From Saccharothrix luteola (lineage in GTDB: Bacteria > Actinomycetota > Actinomycetes > Mycobacteriales > Pseudonocardiaceae), in the NCBI RefSeq assembly GCF_020859565.1, contig NZ_JAJHUO010000005.1:225621-289620 (forward strand): a DNA stretch of 64,000 bases. The letters run 5' to 3'. Position numbers and translations under genes: made by a program. Within the stretch, counting starts at the first letter, position 1; every line of letters starts with the position of its first letter. The notes below the pieces were generated by a model, which saw nothing but the letters and a program-made list of their open reading frames with translations, made no database searches and had not been told where the DNA came from. This document shows positions 1-8,809 of the stretch, piece after piece.

Positions 1-337
1 CGTCACGGCCTACCGCACGGTCCGCGCCGCCCCGCCGCCCGCGGACACCCGCGAGATGATCAAGTCGGGCGGTTTCGACGCGGTCTGCTTCACCTCGTCC
101 TCCACGGTCCGCAACCTGGTCGGCATCGCGGGCAAGCCACACGCCCGCACCCTGGTCGCGTGCATCGGCCCGCAGACCGCCGAAACGGCCCGCGAGTTCG
201 GCCTCCGCGTCGACGTCCAACCGGAAGACGCCAACGTCCCGGCGCTCGTCGACGCCCTCGCGCAACATGCGGCGAGGTTGAGGGCCGAAGGCGCTTTGCC
301 GCCGCCCCGCAAGACCAAGCGCCTGCGCAGGTCATGA
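1..337 (+). CDS. hemD: Uroporphyrinogen-III synthase, C-terminal part (cut by window edge)
   Basis: The frame is open from base 2 and ends at TGA 335-337. The visible 111 residues carry the C-terminal pattern of HemD: the segment TSSSTVRNLV (from base 104) and IGPQTAETAREFG, the phosphate-binding and substrate-gripping parts of the second Rossmann-like lobe. HemD closes hydroxymethylbilane to uroporphyrinogen III in tetrapyrrole synthesis. In actinobacteria the protein is often fused to a uroporphyrinogen-III methyltransferase; whether that holds here lies outside the window. The last ~20 residues are basic (PPPRKTKRLRRS). It precedes hemB, as in many actinobacterial hem loci. Confidence 0.88.
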   Translation, partial: VTAYRTVRAAPPPADTREMIKSGGFDAVCFTSSSTVRNLVGIAGKPHARTLVACIGPQTAETAREFGLRVDVQPEDANVPALVDALAQHAARLRAEGALPPPRKTKRLRRS

Positions 338-384
338 CCCAACCGGGCCTCAACGGACCCGGAACCGACCCACCGAGGCCCGAT

Positions 385-411
385 TTGACATGGGTTCGGG
401 TGCCTTAGGCT
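385..411 (+). promoter_or_regulatory. Candidate hemB promoter
   Basis: A perfect -35 TTGACA (385-390) is followed after 15 bp by TAGGCT (406-411), the common actinobacterial -10. The spacer is shorter than the usual 17-18 bp. Transcription would begin around 418, exactly at the base of the hairpin that follows. Confidence 0.45.
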
Positions 412-418
412 GGTCGGA

Positions 419-463
419 GCCGGCAGGCCCGGCGGGATGCTCTTCCCCGCCGGGCCTGCCGGC
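419..463 (+). terminator. Strong 18-bp hairpin between hemD and hemB
   Basis: Bases 419-436 pair perfectly with 446-463 (18 bp, all but a few G:C) around a 9-nt loop. No T-run follows, as is usual in GC-rich actinobacteria. It could end the hemD transcript, or, because the candidate promoter sits directly upstream, form the 5' end of the hemB mRNA. Confidence 0.6.
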
Positions 464-570
464 TACGGCCTGCCTGGGGTGCCCGTAAGGGCCCCGTGTC
501 ACATCGAGCCGGGCTGAACCACTGAGCTCGACCACGGCCGGGCTCACCACAGCACAGGGAGTGCCCCGCA

Positions 571-1548
571 GTGTTCCCATCCCACCGCCCCCGCCGCCTG
601 CGCACCACGCCGGCCATGCGCCGCCTGGTCAGCGAGACCACCGTGCGCCCGCGCCAGCTGGTCCTGCCCATGTTCGTCAAGGAAGGCGCGTCCGCGCCGA
701 CCGAGATCCAGAGCATGCCGGGCGTCTTCCAGCACACCCGCGAGTCGCTGCGCGAAGCCGCCGCGGCCGCGGTCGAGGCGGGGGTCGGCGGGATCATGCT
801 GTTCGGCGTCCCGGCCGAGCGCGACGCCGTCGGCTCCGGCGCGACCGACCCGGACGGCATCCTCAACGCCGCCCTGCGCGACCTCCGCCACGACCTCGGC
901 GACTCGACCGTCCTGATGTCGGACTGCTGCCTGGACGAGTTCACCGACCACGGCCACTGCGGCGTCCTGACCCCCGAGGGCGCCGTGGACAACGACGCCA
1001 CCCTCGAGGTCTACGGCGAGATGGCGGTCGCCCAGGCCGAAGCGGGCGCGCACGTCGTCGGCCCGAGCGGGATGATGGACGGCCAGATCGGGTTCATCCG
1101 CGCCGCGCTGGACGAAGCGGGCCACACCGACACCGGTGTCCTCGCCTACAGCGCCAAGTACGCGTCCGCCCTCTACGGCCCGTTCCGCGACGCCGTCGAG
1201 TCCCAGCTCAAGGGCGACCGCAAGACCTACCAGCAGGACCCGGCCAACGCCAGGGAAGCGCTCCGCGAGGTCGCGCTCGACCTCGCCGAGGGCGCCGACA
1301 TGGTCATGGTCAAGCCGGCGCTGCCCTACCTCGACGTCCTCAAGGCCGTCGCCGAGGTCTCCGACGTCCCGGTCGCGGCCTACCAGATCTCCGGTGAGTA
1401 CGCGATGGTCGAGGCCGCCTCCCGCAACGGCTGGATCGACCGCGAGCGGACCGTGCTCGAGCTGCTCACGTCGATCCGCCGGGCCGGCGCGGACATCGTG
1501 CTCACCTACTGGGCGGTCGAGGCCGCGGGTTGGCTGGACCGGGAATGA
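571..1548 (+). CDS. hemB: Delta-aminolevulinic acid dehydratase (porphobilinogen synthase)
   Basis: 325 residues, normal for HemB, which condenses two 5-aminolevulinate molecules into porphobilinogen in the cytosol. The two Schiff-base lysines are visible as K196 (YSAKYAS) and K248 (VMVKPALPY). The metal-binding segment around residue 118 reads [14 protein letters not shown]: two of the three zinc cysteines of the E. coli type are kept (C120, C130) and the middle one is D122. The GTG at 571 is chosen because AGGGA lies about 10 nt upstream and the N-terminus ([16 protein letters not shown]) fits the family. The stop overlaps the next gene (ATGA at 1545-1548), so coupling is likely. Confidence 0.96.
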   Translation: MFPSHRPRRLRTTPAMRRLVSETTVRPRQLVLPMFVKEGASAPTEIQSMPGVFQHTRESLREAAAAAVEAGVGGIMLFGVPAERDAVGSGATDPDGILNAALRDLRHDLGDSTVLMSDCCLDEFTDHGHCGVLTPEGAVDNDATLEVYGEMAVAQAEAGAHVVGPSGMMDGQIGFIRAALDEAGHTDTGVLAYSAKYASALYGPFRDAVESQLKGDRKTYQQDPANAREALREVALDLAEGADMVMVKPALPYLDVLKAVAEVSDVPVAAYQISGEYAMVEAASRNGWIDRERTVLELLTSIRRAGADIVLTYWAVEAAGWLDRE

Positions 1549-2075
1549 CGAACGCGCTGAACAGGCCGAGGCCGCCCAAGCCGCCCAGGCCGACCCCGCC
1601 CAAGCTGATCGACATCGCCCGCTGGCTGTTCATCCTCAGCGCCGCGGTCGGCGTGGTCCGGTTCATGGTGCAGTTGGCCGACCGGGAGATGCTGATCCGC
1701 GAGCTGCGCGTGCAGCAGCCGAACCTGAGCCAGGACGACCTGGACGCCGCCGCGACCGGCGGCGTCGTGTTCGGCCTGGTGATCGCGGTCGGCCTGATCC
1801 TCGTCTACACGCTGCTGGCGAACCGGATGGCCGGCGGCCGCAACTGGGCGCGGGTCGTGCTCACCGTCATCGCCGGCGCCGGGATCTTCCTCGGCGTGGT
1901 GCGGCTGGTCGCGGCGGCGTCCGGCTTCGCGGCGGCGTTCGGGCTGGCCGTCAGCGGCGTCGACCTGGTGTTCGGCGTGGTCACGATGCTGATCGACGCG
2001 ACCGCCGTGGCGCTGATGTACCAGAGCTCCGCCTCCCGCTACTTCACCACCCGCCCCGCGCCGACCACCCCCTGA
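1545..2075 (+). CDS. Small multi-spanning membrane protein, first of a paralogous array
   Basis: 176 residues. A proline/lysine-rich cytosolic start is followed by about four hydrophobic segments ([46 protein letters not shown]; a last one ending in ALMYQSS). The ATG at 1545 overlaps the hemB stop. It shares the motif GRNWAR before the third segment, and a Tyr-x2-Ser/Ala-rich end, with the proteins at 2176 and 3152, so the three are paralogues. No catalytic motif is seen and the function is unknown. Confidence 0.82.
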   Translation: MTNALNRPRPPKPPRPTPPKLIDIARWLFILSAAVGVVRFMVQLADREMLIRELRVQQPNLSQDDLDAAATGGVVFGLVIAVGLILVYTLLANRMAGGRNWARVVLTVIAGAGIFLGVVRLVAAASGFAAAFGLAVSGVDLVFGVVTMLIDATAVALMYQSSASRYFTTRPAPTTP

Positions 2076-2137
2076 CCCGCCGGTCCGCGCACCGGCGAGG
2101 TAGCAGGTCACAGGTCTGCAGCCACTGCCTGTCGCGG

Positions 2138-2167
2138 TGGACAACGACCTTGACCGGGCCCTAGCGT
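2138..2167 (+). promoter_or_regulatory. Promoter of the 2176 gene, leaderless
   Basis: -35 TGGACA (2138-2143), an 18-bp spacer, then -10 TAGCGT (2162-2167). The GTG at 2176 begins 8 nt after the -10, so the transcript should start at or next to the start codon. No Shine-Dalgarno sequence is present. Confidence 0.6.
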
Positions 2168-2175
2168 CTCGAAGC

Positions 2176-2736
2176 GTGACCACCCCACAGGACCCTGAGA
2201 ACCGGCCTCCGCAGCAGCCGTACACGCCGCCGCAGCAGCCCTACACCCCGGCGCCGCCGCCGCTGAGCGAGTCGGAGCTGGCCCGATCCGGCGGGCAGCG
2301 GCCGGCCGTGCCGGAGCCGAAGGAAGTCCGCCTGTCCTTCTTCCTCTGGCTCGCGAGCGCGATCCTGCTCGTCGTGTCCTCCGTGCTCGTGCTCACCCAG
2401 CGCGAGACCGCCCTCGAAGAGGCGCGCAAGGCCCCGCCGACGCCCGGCATCACGGTGGAGCAGCTCGAGTCCACCGTCACCGCGATCCTGGTGTTCCTCG
2501 TGATCATCGGCATCGTGCTGGCCGGGCTGATGGTGTTGTTCGCCATGAAGGCCCGCGCGGGCCGCAACTGGGCGCGCATCGCGCTGACCGTGCTCGGCGC
2601 GGCGGTGTTCCTCTACCACCTGGTCGGGTTCTCGCTGGTCGGCCTCGTCATCGTGCTGGTCGTGGCCGCCGCCGTGGTGACCCTGTACCTGCCTGCCTCG
2701 AAGGCCTACTTCGACGCGGTGAAACGGGCCGGATGA
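2176..2736 (+). CDS. Proline-rich, four-segment membrane protein (paralogue)
   Basis: 186 residues. The first ~55 residues are hydrophilic and rich in Pro/Gln, with QQPYTPP repeated twice. About four membrane segments follow. It shares GRNWARIALTVLG and the end YLPASKAYF with the products at 1545 and 3152. A longer GTG start at 2137 is possible, but the -10 at 2162 would then lie inside the gene, so GTG 2176 is preferred. It overlaps the next gene by ATGA. Function unknown. Confidence 0.78.
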   Translation: MTTPQDPENRPPQQPYTPPQQPYTPAPPPLSESELARSGGQRPAVPEPKEVRLSFFLWLASAILLVVSSVLVLTQRETALEEARKAPPTPGITVEQLESTVTAILVFLVIIGIVLAGLMVLFAMKARAGRNWARIALTVLGAAVFLYHLVGFSLVGLVIVLVVAAAVVTLYLPASKAYFDAVKRAG

Positions 2737-3134
2737 CCGGGCAGCCGCCCGCGGTGGTGCGCGGCGCGGTCGCCGTGTGGCTCGCCCTCGGCGTGTTCCT
2801 GCTGCTGGAGAACGTCGTGCTGTGGCTGCGCCGGGACGAGTTCGAAGACGCGGCGGCCCGCGCCGGCGACGACCCGGCCGCGGTGCCGGGCCTGCTGGCC
2901 CAGTTGACCGTGGTCGCGGTGGCCTTCACGGTCGGCTACGGCCTGTTCGGGTGGCTGCTGCGACAGGGCAGGCGGTGGTCGCGCGGTGTGCTCACCGGCG
3001 TGGCCGTGCTGCACGTGCTGTGGATCGTGCTGCCGGGCGCCAGCGCCGTGAACCTCGTGACGTTGCTGCTGATCGGTGTCGGTTTGGCGTTCACCTGGCT
3101 GCCCGGTACGGCACAGTGGGTGAAGCAGCACTGA
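2733..3134 (+). CDS. Small membrane protein of the same array
   Basis: 133 residues with about three to four hydrophobic segments. The ATG overlaps the previous stop (ATGA 2733-2736). It lacks the proline-rich head of its neighbours. It keeps an equivalent of their middle motif (GRRWSRGVLTGVAVL) and of their end (WLPGTAQWV), so it looks like a diverged shorter member. Function unknown. Confidence 0.78.
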   Translation: MTGQPPAVVRGAVAVWLALGVFLLLENVVLWLRRDEFEDAAARAGDDPAAVPGLLAQLTVVAVAFTVGYGLFGWLLRQGRRWSRGVLTGVAVLHVLWIVLPGASAVNLVTLLLIGVGLAFTWLPGTAQWVKQH

Positions 3135-3151
3135 CCCCTGCGGAGAACCCC

Positions 3152-3763
3152 ATGCCCGAACCGGACCCGTTCGCCTCGCCCTTCCACCACGTGGAGCTGC
3201 CGGGCCAGGGGCGGTCGAACACGCCCCTGCCGCCCGGCTTCCAGCTGCCCGCGCCCATGCCGCCGGTCGGCGCGGCCGACTTCGCGCCACGTCGCCCGGT
3301 CACCGCCACCGTCGCCTCGTGGAGCTGGATCGCGGGCGCGGTGCTGGTGGTGCTCGCGCTGCCCGGCCTGTTCTACACCGGGCTGGACGCGTTCGCCGAC
3401 GACCTCGTGCGCGACTCCGCCGGCGAGACCGACGCGCTGACCAGGACCGAGGCGGAGGTGGCCGCCCGGCTGACACCGGTGCTGTTCGCGCTCGGGTTCG
3501 CGGTGCTGTCCGTGCCGTTCGTGATCGCCGCGGCCAAGCTGCGCTCGGGCCGGAACTGGGCGCGCATCCTGCTCACCGTCCTGGGCCTGCCCGTCGGCGC
3601 CTTCGGGGTCGTCGCGATGCTGGTGTTCGCCTCCGGCGTGACGTACGTGGACTGGGTGGTCGGCGTGGCGTGGTCGTGGGCGTTCCTCGGCGTCTGCGCG
3701 CTCGGCTTCGTGGCGATGTACCTGCCCGCTTCGAACGCGTACACCAGGTCGGTGACGAGATGA
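3152..3763 (+). CDS. Proline-rich, four-segment membrane protein (paralogue)
   Basis: 203 residues. A ~50-residue proline-rich cytosolic head (LPPGFQLPAPMPP) is followed by four membrane segments. The shared motif GRNWARILLTVLG and the end YLPASNAYT are very close to the 2176 product. The ATG at 3152 is chosen because GGAGAA (3142-3147) sits at the right distance. The stop overlaps the next start (ATGA). Function unknown. Confidence 0.8.
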   Translation: MPEPDPFASPFHHVELPGQGRSNTPLPPGFQLPAPMPPVGAADFAPRRPVTATVASWSWIAGAVLVVLALPGLFYTGLDAFADDLVRDSAGETDALTRTEAEVAARLTPVLFALGFAVLSVPFVIAAAKLRSGRNWARILLTVLGLPVGAFGVVAMLVFASGVTYVDWVVGVAWSWAFLGVCALGFVAMYLPASNAYTRSVTR

Positions 3764-4296
3764 CGCAGCCGCCGTTCGACCCGTACGGCGGGCAGCCGAT
3801 GCGGCCCGTCGAGTACCCGCAGGCGGGCCCGCAACCGCCGTACCGGTCCCCGTACCCCGGCCAGATGCGCGACGTCGACCAGCACACCGCCGCGCTGGCC
3901 CGACCCACCGCCGTGGTCGTCTCGTTCGTCCTCTGGATCCTGACCGCCCTCTCCTGGCCGGTCGGGTCGGTCGCGCGCACGCTCGCGGAGGACGGCGCGA
4001 TCACCGGCTTCGGGCCGGTCATGGCGTTGTTCACCAGCGCGTGCCTGGCCGTCGCGTGCGTCTGGGGCGCCGTGCTGCTCCTCGGCGGCAACTACCACGC
4101 GCGGCTCGGCCTGTGCGGCGGCGCGCTGGTCATCGGCGTCCTCGCCCTGGCCGCCGCGATCGTCGCGGCCCGCGACGGCGACACCGGCGCGCTCTCCTGG
4201 GTGGTGATCGTGCTGCGGCTCGCGCTGCCCGCCGCCGCGTCGGTGTTCAGCTTCCTGCCGGGCACGCGGCAGTACTTCTCCGGCAGCCAGGCCTAG
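3760..4296 (+). CDS. Proline-rich membrane protein, most diverged array member
   Basis: 178 residues. A Pro/Gln/Tyr-rich head of about 45 residues precedes four hydrophobic segments. The position of the GRNWAR motif is occupied by NYHARLGLCGGAL, and the end reads FLPGTRQYF, matching WLPGTAQWV in the 2733 product. It starts at the ATGA overlap with the preceding gene. Function unknown; probably a fifth paralogue. Confidence 0.78.
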   Translation: MTQPPFDPYGGQPMRPVEYPQAGPQPPYRSPYPGQMRDVDQHTAALARPTAVVVSFVLWILTALSWPVGSVARTLAEDGAITGFGPVMALFTSACLAVACVWGAVLLLGGNYHARLGLCGGALVIGVLALAAAIVAARDGDTGALSWVVIVLRLALPAAASVFSFLPGTRQYFSGSQA

Positions 4297-4319
4297 CGCG
4301 GACCGAGGAGCAGCCGACC

Positions 4320-4757
4320 GTGGACCAGCCGACCCTGTACACCGAAGCGGGCACGTCCTGGTGGCCGCTGCTGTGGGGACCGGTGTTCGCCGTGCTCGGG
4401 TTCGGCGTCGAGGCGCTGACCGGCACCACCCGCCCCCTCCTGTGGTCCGGCGTCGCACTGCTCCTGCTCCTGCCCACCGCGCTGTGGGTGCAGGGCCGCC
4501 GTCGCCTGTTCGCCGTGCGCCTCACGCCCGTCGCCCTCCACCAGGGCCGCGAGGAGCTGCCGCTGCGGGACATCGACGAGGTCGAGGGCGTCGAGCCGAG
4601 GTCCGGCGCGAAGGTGCTCGGCGGCGGCTGGTCCCTGCCGCGCGGCACGGAAGCGGTGCCGATCCGGCTCACCGACGGCTCGGTGGTGATGGGCTGGGCA
4701 CGTGACGCCGACGCGCTCCGGGCCGAGATCGCGAAGCTGCTGACCACACGTGGGTGA
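4320..4757 (+). CDS. Membrane protein with two N-terminal helices and a soluble C-terminal domain
   Basis: 145 residues. Two closely spaced hydrophobic segments (LLWGPVFAVLGFGVEAL; LLWSGVALLLLLPTALWV) are followed by a ~75-residue soluble part with alternating beta-like stretches (FAVRLTPVALHQGREELPLRDIDEVEGVE), which looks like a PH-like fold, an inference only. GTG 4320 is preceded by GAGGAG (4305-4310). It lies just downstream of the paralogous array but does not belong to it. Confidence 0.75.
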   Translation: MDQPTLYTEAGTSWWPLLWGPVFAVLGFGVEALTGTTRPLLWSGVALLLLLPTALWVQGRRRLFAVRLTPVALHQGREELPLRDIDEVEGVEPRSGAKVLGGGWSLPRGTEAVPIRLTDGSVVMGWARDADALRAEIAKLLTTRG

Positions 4758-4788
4758 CGAGCCGCGCGGGCATGAGAGGCTGACCGAC

Positions 4789-5136
4789 GTGACTGCGGCC
4801 ACCGTCGAGACCGAGACCGTGCCGGAACCCGAGCCCGAACCCGGCGCGCCGGCGCTGCACCAGCCGAAACGAGCGCTCATCGCGGTCGGCGAAGTGGTGC
4901 TCGTCGCACTGCTCGTGGCGCTCGCGGTGTGGTGCTGGAACCGGGGTGTCGTGCACTACAGCTACCCCGTGCCCGACCACCCGCCGCTCGAGTCCACCCG
5001 GTTGCGGGGCAACTGGATCGGCGCCTCCGTCGGCCTCGTCACGATCGCGGGCGTGCTGGTGCTCGACGCCGTGCGCCAGACCGTGCTCGCCGTGCGCACC
5101 CGTGGTCGGGAGCAGGTCGAAGAACCCGACGTGTGA
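4789..5136 (+). CDS. Small two-segment membrane protein
   Basis: 115 residues: an acidic, Glu/Pro-rich head ([13 protein letters not shown]), two hydrophobic segments ([41 protein letters not shown]) and a short charged tail. GTG 4789 is preferred to GTG 4750 because GAGAGG lies 9 nt upstream (4774-4779); the longer form would overlap the previous gene. The end overlaps the hemL start by GTGA. Function unknown. Confidence 0.72.
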   Translation: MTAATVETETVPEPEPEPGAPALHQPKRALIAVGEVVLVALLVALAVWCWNRGVVHYSYPVPDHPPLESTRLRGNWIGASVGLVTIAGVLVLDAVRQTVLAVRTRGREQVEEPDV

Positions 5137-6437
5137 GACTGGACGACGTGACAGCGACGCGATCCCAGGCACTGTTCGAGCGCGCGGCGGCGGTGATCCC
5201 CGGTGGCGTGAACTCCCCGGTGCGGGCTTTCCACTCGGTCGGCGGCACGCCGAGGTTCATGGTCCGCGGCGAGGGCCCGCACCTGTGGGACGCCGACGGC
5301 AACCGCTACGTCGACCTGGTGTCGTCGTGGGGCCCGATGATCCTCGGGCACGCCCACCCGGACGTGGTGCACGCCGTCCGCGAGGCGGCCGTGCACGGCC
5401 TGTCGTTCGGCACGCCCACCGAGGGCGAGATCGAGCTGGCCGAGGAGATCATCGACCGGGTCGCGCCGGTGCACCAGGTCCGCCTGGTCAACTCCGGCAC
5501 CGAGGCCACCATGAGCGCGATCCGGCTGGCCCGCGGCTTCACCGGCCGCCGCAAGGTCGTCAAGTTCGCCGGCTGCTACCACGGCCACGTGGACGCGCTG
5601 CTCGCCCAGGCGGGCTCCGGCGTCGCCACGCTCGGCCTGCCCACCTCGCCCGGCGTCACCGGCGCGCAGGCCGCCGACACCCTCGTGCTGCCCTACAACG
5701 ACGTCGAGGCCGTCAAGCAGGCCTTCGCCGAGCACCCGGACGAGATCGCCTGCGTGATCACCGAGGCCGCGGCGGGCAACATGGGCGCGATCGCGCCGAA
5801 GCACAACGCCGAGCTCAAGCAGCTCTGCCAGGACCACGGCGCGCTGCTGATCATGGACGAGGTCATGACCGGCTTCCGGGTGTCCCGCGCCGGCTGGTAC
5901 GGCCTGGAGAACGTCGAGGGCGACCTCTACACGTTCGGCAAGGTCATGTCCGGCGGCCTGCCCGCGGCGGCGTTCGGCGGCCGGACCGACGTGATGTCGA
6001 AGCTCGCGCCCGCAGGCCCCGTCTACCAGGCGGGCACGCTGTCCGGTAACCCGGTCGCCGTGGCGGCGGGCCTGGCCACGCTGCGCGCCGCCACCGACGA
6101 CGTCTACCGCACCCTCGACGCCAACGCCACGCGCCTGGGCGCGCTGTTCACCGCCGCCCTGACCGAAGCGGGCGTCGCGCACCGGGTCCAGTTCGCCGGC
6201 AACCTGGTCAGCGTGTTCTTCACCGACACCGAGGTCACCGACTACGCGGGCGCCCAGCGGGCCGAGACGTGGCGCTTCCCGGCGTTCTTCCACGCCCTGC
6301 TCGACCGCGGCGTGTACGCGCCGCCGAGCGCCTTCGAGGCGTGGTTCGTCAACGCGGCCATGACCGACGACGACTTCCAGGTCATCGCCGACGCCCTGCC
6401 GCACGCCGCCCGCGCCGCCGCGGGGGCGACCCAGTGA
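5133..6437 (+). CDS. hemL: Glutamate-1-semialdehyde 2,1-aminomutase
   Basis: 434 residues, the normal length. HemL is a PLP enzyme that moves the amino group of glutamate-1-semialdehyde to give 5-aminolevulinate, the substrate of HemB nearby. Visible signatures: [11 protein letters not shown] near residue 23, SGTEATMSA near 121, the PLP-ring aspartate in MDEVMTGFR near 241, and the Schiff-base lysine in TFGKVMSGG (about K270). GTG 5133 overlaps the previous stop; GTG 5148, five codons later, is an equally possible start. The next gene starts on the hemL stop (GTGA 6434-6437). Confidence 0.96.
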   Translation: MRLDDVTATRSQALFERAAAVIPGGVNSPVRAFHSVGGTPRFMVRGEGPHLWDADGNRYVDLVSSWGPMILGHAHPDVVHAVREAAVHGLSFGTPTEGEIELAEEIIDRVAPVHQVRLVNSGTEATMSAIRLARGFTGRRKVVKFAGCYHGHVDALLAQAGSGVATLGLPTSPGVTGAQAADTLVLPYNDVEAVKQAFAEHPDEIACVITEAAAGNMGAIAPKHNAELKQLCQDHGALLIMDEVMTGFRVSRAGWYGLENVEGDLYTFGKVMSGGLPAAAFGGRTDVMSKLAPAGPVYQAGTLSGNPVAVAAGLATLRAATDDVYRTLDANATRLGALFTAALTEAGVAHRVQFAGNLVSVFFTDTEVTDYAGAQRAETWRFPAFFHALLDRGVYAPPSAFEAWFVNAAMTDDDFQVIADALPHAARAAAGATQ

Positions 6438-7063
6438 GCCGCACGGTCGTCCACCTGCTGCGGCACGGCGAGGTGCACAACCCCACCGGCATCCTCTACG
6501 GCCGCCTGCCGGGCTTCAAGCTGTCCGAACGGGGCCAGAAGCAGGCCCTGACCGTGGCCGAGCACCTGGCCGACCACGACATCGCGCACGTCGTGGCCTC
6601 GCCGCTGGACCGGGCGCAGCAGACCGCGTCCCCGATCGCCGACTCGCACCGGCTCGAACTGGACACCGACGACCGGCTCATCGAGGCGGACAACAAGTTC
6701 GAGGGCCTGAAGGTGGCCGTCGGCGACGGCGCGCTGCGCTCGCCCAAGCACTGGCCGAAGCTGGTCAACCCGTTCCGGCCGTCGTGGGGCGAGCCGTACC
6801 TGGCGATCGCGCACCGGATGCTCGGCGCGGTGCAGCGGGCCCGCTCGGTGGCCGAGGGCCACGAGGCCGTGTGCGTGTCGCACCAGCTCCCGATCTGGAC
6901 GCTGCGGCGGTTCATGGAGGGCAAGCGGATGTGGCACGACCCGCGTCGCCGCGAGTGCTCGCTGGCGTCGTTGACCAGCCTCGTGTTCGAGGGCGAGCAG
7001 CTGGTGCGGGTGGTCTACACCGAGCCGGTCGGCGCCACGAACCCGAGGGTGACCGGGGCATGA
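6434..7063 (+). CDS. Histidine phosphatase (phosphoglycerate mutase-like) family protein
   Basis: 209 residues. The catalytic RHGE motif is at residues 10-13 ([10 protein letters not shown]), and the second histidine is in [10 protein letters not shown] near residue 146. These phosphatases act through a phosphohistidine on varied small phosphates; the substrate here cannot be read. Homologues sit between hemL and the cytochrome c maturation genes in other actinobacteria, so a link to that operon is by position only. It overlaps genes on both sides by 4 nt. Confidence 0.85.
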   Translation: MSRTVVHLLRHGEVHNPTGILYGRLPGFKLSERGQKQALTVAEHLADHDIAHVVASPLDRAQQTASPIADSHRLELDTDDRLIEADNKFEGLKVAVGDGALRSPKHWPKLVNPFRPSWGEPYLAIAHRMLGAVQRARSVAEGHEAVCVSHQLPIWTLRRFMEGKRMWHDPRRRECSLASLTSLVFEGEQLVRVVYTEPVGATNPRVTGA

Positions 7064-7644
7064 GGGCTCGATCGGCGCTGGCCGGCCTCACCGCGGCGGT
7101 CCTGCTGGCCACCGGCTGCACGACCGGCGACGACGCGGTGGTGGCCGGGTCGGAGTTCCAGCTCGTCGCGCCCAACGGCGAGACGAAGCTGCGCTACGAC
7201 GGCGACGAGCGCAAGGGCATCAAGGGGCTGACCGGCCCGAGCCTGATGGAGGACGGCAAGACGATCTCGCTGGAGGACTACGCGGGCAAGGTCGTCGTCG
7301 TCAACATCTGGGGCGCATGGTGCCCGCCGTGCCGGACCGAGGCGCCCGAGCTGCAGAAGGTGCAGGACGAGACCGGGCCGCTGGGCGTGCAGGTGCTGGG
7401 CGTGGACGTCAAGGAGAACTCGACGGAGTCGCCGCGGGACTTCATGATCAACCGGCAGTTGAGCTACCCGTCGATCTACGACGAGTCGGGTCGCGCGATG
7501 CTGTCCTTCCGCGGCCTGCCGCCGAACACCGTGCCGTCCACGTTCGTGCTGGACAAGCAGCACAGGGTGGCGGCGGCGTTCCTCGGCGGCGTGATCGCGT
7601 CCGACCTGGTCGGGCTGGTCGAGGAGCTGGCCGCGGAGTCCTGA
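7060..7644 (+). CDS. TlpA/ResA-like thiol-disulfide oxidoreductase, lipoprotein
   Basis: 194 residues. A lipoprotein signal ends at LLATGC, so C20 should be lipidated and the domain anchored outside the membrane. The thioredoxin-like active site is WCPPC (C88, C91), and the cis-proline loop is NTVPSTFV. Proteins of this type keep apocytochrome c thiols reduced for haem ligation. CcdA, ResB and CcsB follow shortly downstream, which supports that job. It starts at the ATGA overlap with the phosphatase. Confidence 0.9.
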   Translation: MRARSALAGLTAAVLLATGCTTGDDAVVAGSEFQLVAPNGETKLRYDGDERKGIKGLTGPSLMEDGKTISLEDYAGKVVVVNIWGAWCPPCRTEAPELQKVQDETGPLGVQVLGVDVKENSTESPRDFMINRQLSYPSIYDESGRAMLSFRGLPPNTVPSTFVLDKQHRVAAAFLGGVIASDLVGLVEELAAES

Positions 7645-7648
7645 CGGG

Positions 7649-8614
7649 TCATCGCAGCTCGGGCACCTCGGCCTTGAACGCGTCGACCATCGCGTCCCGG
7701 CCGACGAGGTTGAACTCGCGGCCCAGCGTGCGCATGATCGAGTTCTCGGTCGGCCGGTACAGGCCGAGCCTGTGGTAGCGGGCGCCCTCGAACGCGCCGA
7801 CCACGCCGCCGTCCGGCGACGCCTGGCCCAGGTAGGCCGACCACTTCGCGCCGGTCGGGTCCGCGGTCACGTTGACCTCGGTCGGCTCCGCGCCGCTGTA
7901 CTGGTCGTACGGGTAGTCGTACTCGTCGGCCAGCTTGCCGATCGAGTGGCCGAGCTCGTGCACGGCGATCTGCCCGGCCTGGTCGTTCGCGCCCGCCGCG
8001 GTCGCCACGCCGCCGCCCGCGCCGCCGTACTTGGCCGTGTTGCCGAGCGCGATGACCTGGTCGGCCTGCGGCGCGAGCGCGCCGAACTGGCCCGCCTTGG
8101 TCTGGTTCACGCACAGCAGGCGTTCGGTCTGGGTGTCGCGGCCCTGGCACCAGAAGCCCATGTCGAGAGCCGTGTCGCGGGCCGTGCCCAGGGTCGGGTC
8201 GTGGTCCACGCCCGACTCGTTCGACACGACGTTGACCTGCCAGACGTTGAAGTACTGGCGGTAGGACTTGAACGGCTCGACGGCGGACAGCTCCGTCCAC
8301 TTGCCCACCACGTGGTCGTGGAAGACGCCGATCTCGCCCGCCGTGTACCCGTCGCCGACGAAGACCAGGTCGAACCGCTGGTCGGGCGCGCCGGTCTCCT
8401 GGATGGCCACCACGTCGGCGGCCACGGCCCCGGGCGCGGCCCTGGTCTCGACGGCGACCGCCACCGGCGTCCGCGAGATCGTGCCGTCCGGTGAGAAGAC
8501 CTCCACCCACTCCACGCCGGGGCCGTCGGACTCCGCGGCGCCGCCGGGCAGGGGAGCGGCGACGACGGCGAAGGCGACGGCCAGCGCGGGGAGGGTGAGC
8601 CGGTGTGCGCGCAT
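7649..8614 (-). CDS. Secreted M64-family (IgA-peptidase-like) zinc metallopeptidase
   Basis: 321 residues with a signal peptide (LTLPALAVAFAVVAAPLPGGAA). The zinc site is HELGHSIGKLADEYD: H219, E220 and H223 with the D/E pair that marks family M64. Upstream, the family pattern FDLVFVGDGYTAGE (about 81-94) is also present. It is probably an exported protease of unknown substrate. ATG 8614 is chosen because the longer form would place charged residues before the signal peptide and because a -10 (TAGCGT on the minus strand, 8622-8627) lies 7 nt upstream, so the mRNA is probably leaderless. It converges on the TlpA gene with a 4-nt gap. Confidence 0.88.
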   Translation of the reverse strand: MRAHRLTLPALAVAFAVVAAPLPGGAAESDGPGVEWVEVFSPDGTISRTPVAVAVETRAAPGAVAADVVAIQETGAPDQRFDLVFVGDGYTAGEIGVFHDHVVGKWTELSAVEPFKSYRQYFNVWQVNVVSNESGVDHDPTLGTARDTALDMGFWCQGRDTQTERLLCVNQTKAGQFGALAPQADQVIALGNTAKYGGAGGGVATAAGANDQAGQIAVHELGHSIGKLADEYDYPYDQYSGAEPTEVNVTADPTGAKWSAYLGQASPDGGVVGAFEGARYHRLGLYRPTENSIMRTLGREFNLVGRDAMVDAFKAEVPELR

Positions 8615-8621
8615 GGCAATG

Positions 8622-8627
8622 ACGCTA
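8622..8627 (-). promoter_or_regulatory. -10 of the M64 peptidase gene, leaderless
   Basis: TAGCGT on the minus strand, 7 nt before the ATG at 8614. A weak -35 (TTGTGG) lies 17 bp further upstream. Confidence 0.45.
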
Positions 8628-8796
8628 TGGAGTTGCCCGCTAACCCACAAGAGTGGATGGTCGCGTTTAAACATTCACTGAGATGGGTAAAAGAGCCCCG
8701 CATCGACCCGCCCGGAGCGCCATCCGGACTACCACCGGCTTGTGATCTGGGTCGCCCATAAGGGATGCCGGTGGGAGCAGTCAAGTGGTCGATACC

Positions 8797-8802
8797 TACC
8801 CT
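8797..8802 (+). promoter_or_regulatory. -10 of ccdA, leaderless
   Basis: TACCCT, 7 nt before GTG 8810. No Shine-Dalgarno sequence precedes that codon. Confidence 0.45.
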
Positions 8803-8809
8803 GAACGAC

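Noticed and set aside
338..570. Riboswitch upstream of hemB
   Set aside because: Apart from the hairpin at 419-463 no conserved riboswitch core (for example a cobalamin box) was seen.
8641..8700. GTTTAAAC palindrome as an operator
   Set aside because: It lies in an A/T-richer part of the M64/ccdA gap, but an 8-bp palindrome alone, away from the -10 elements, is not enough evidence.
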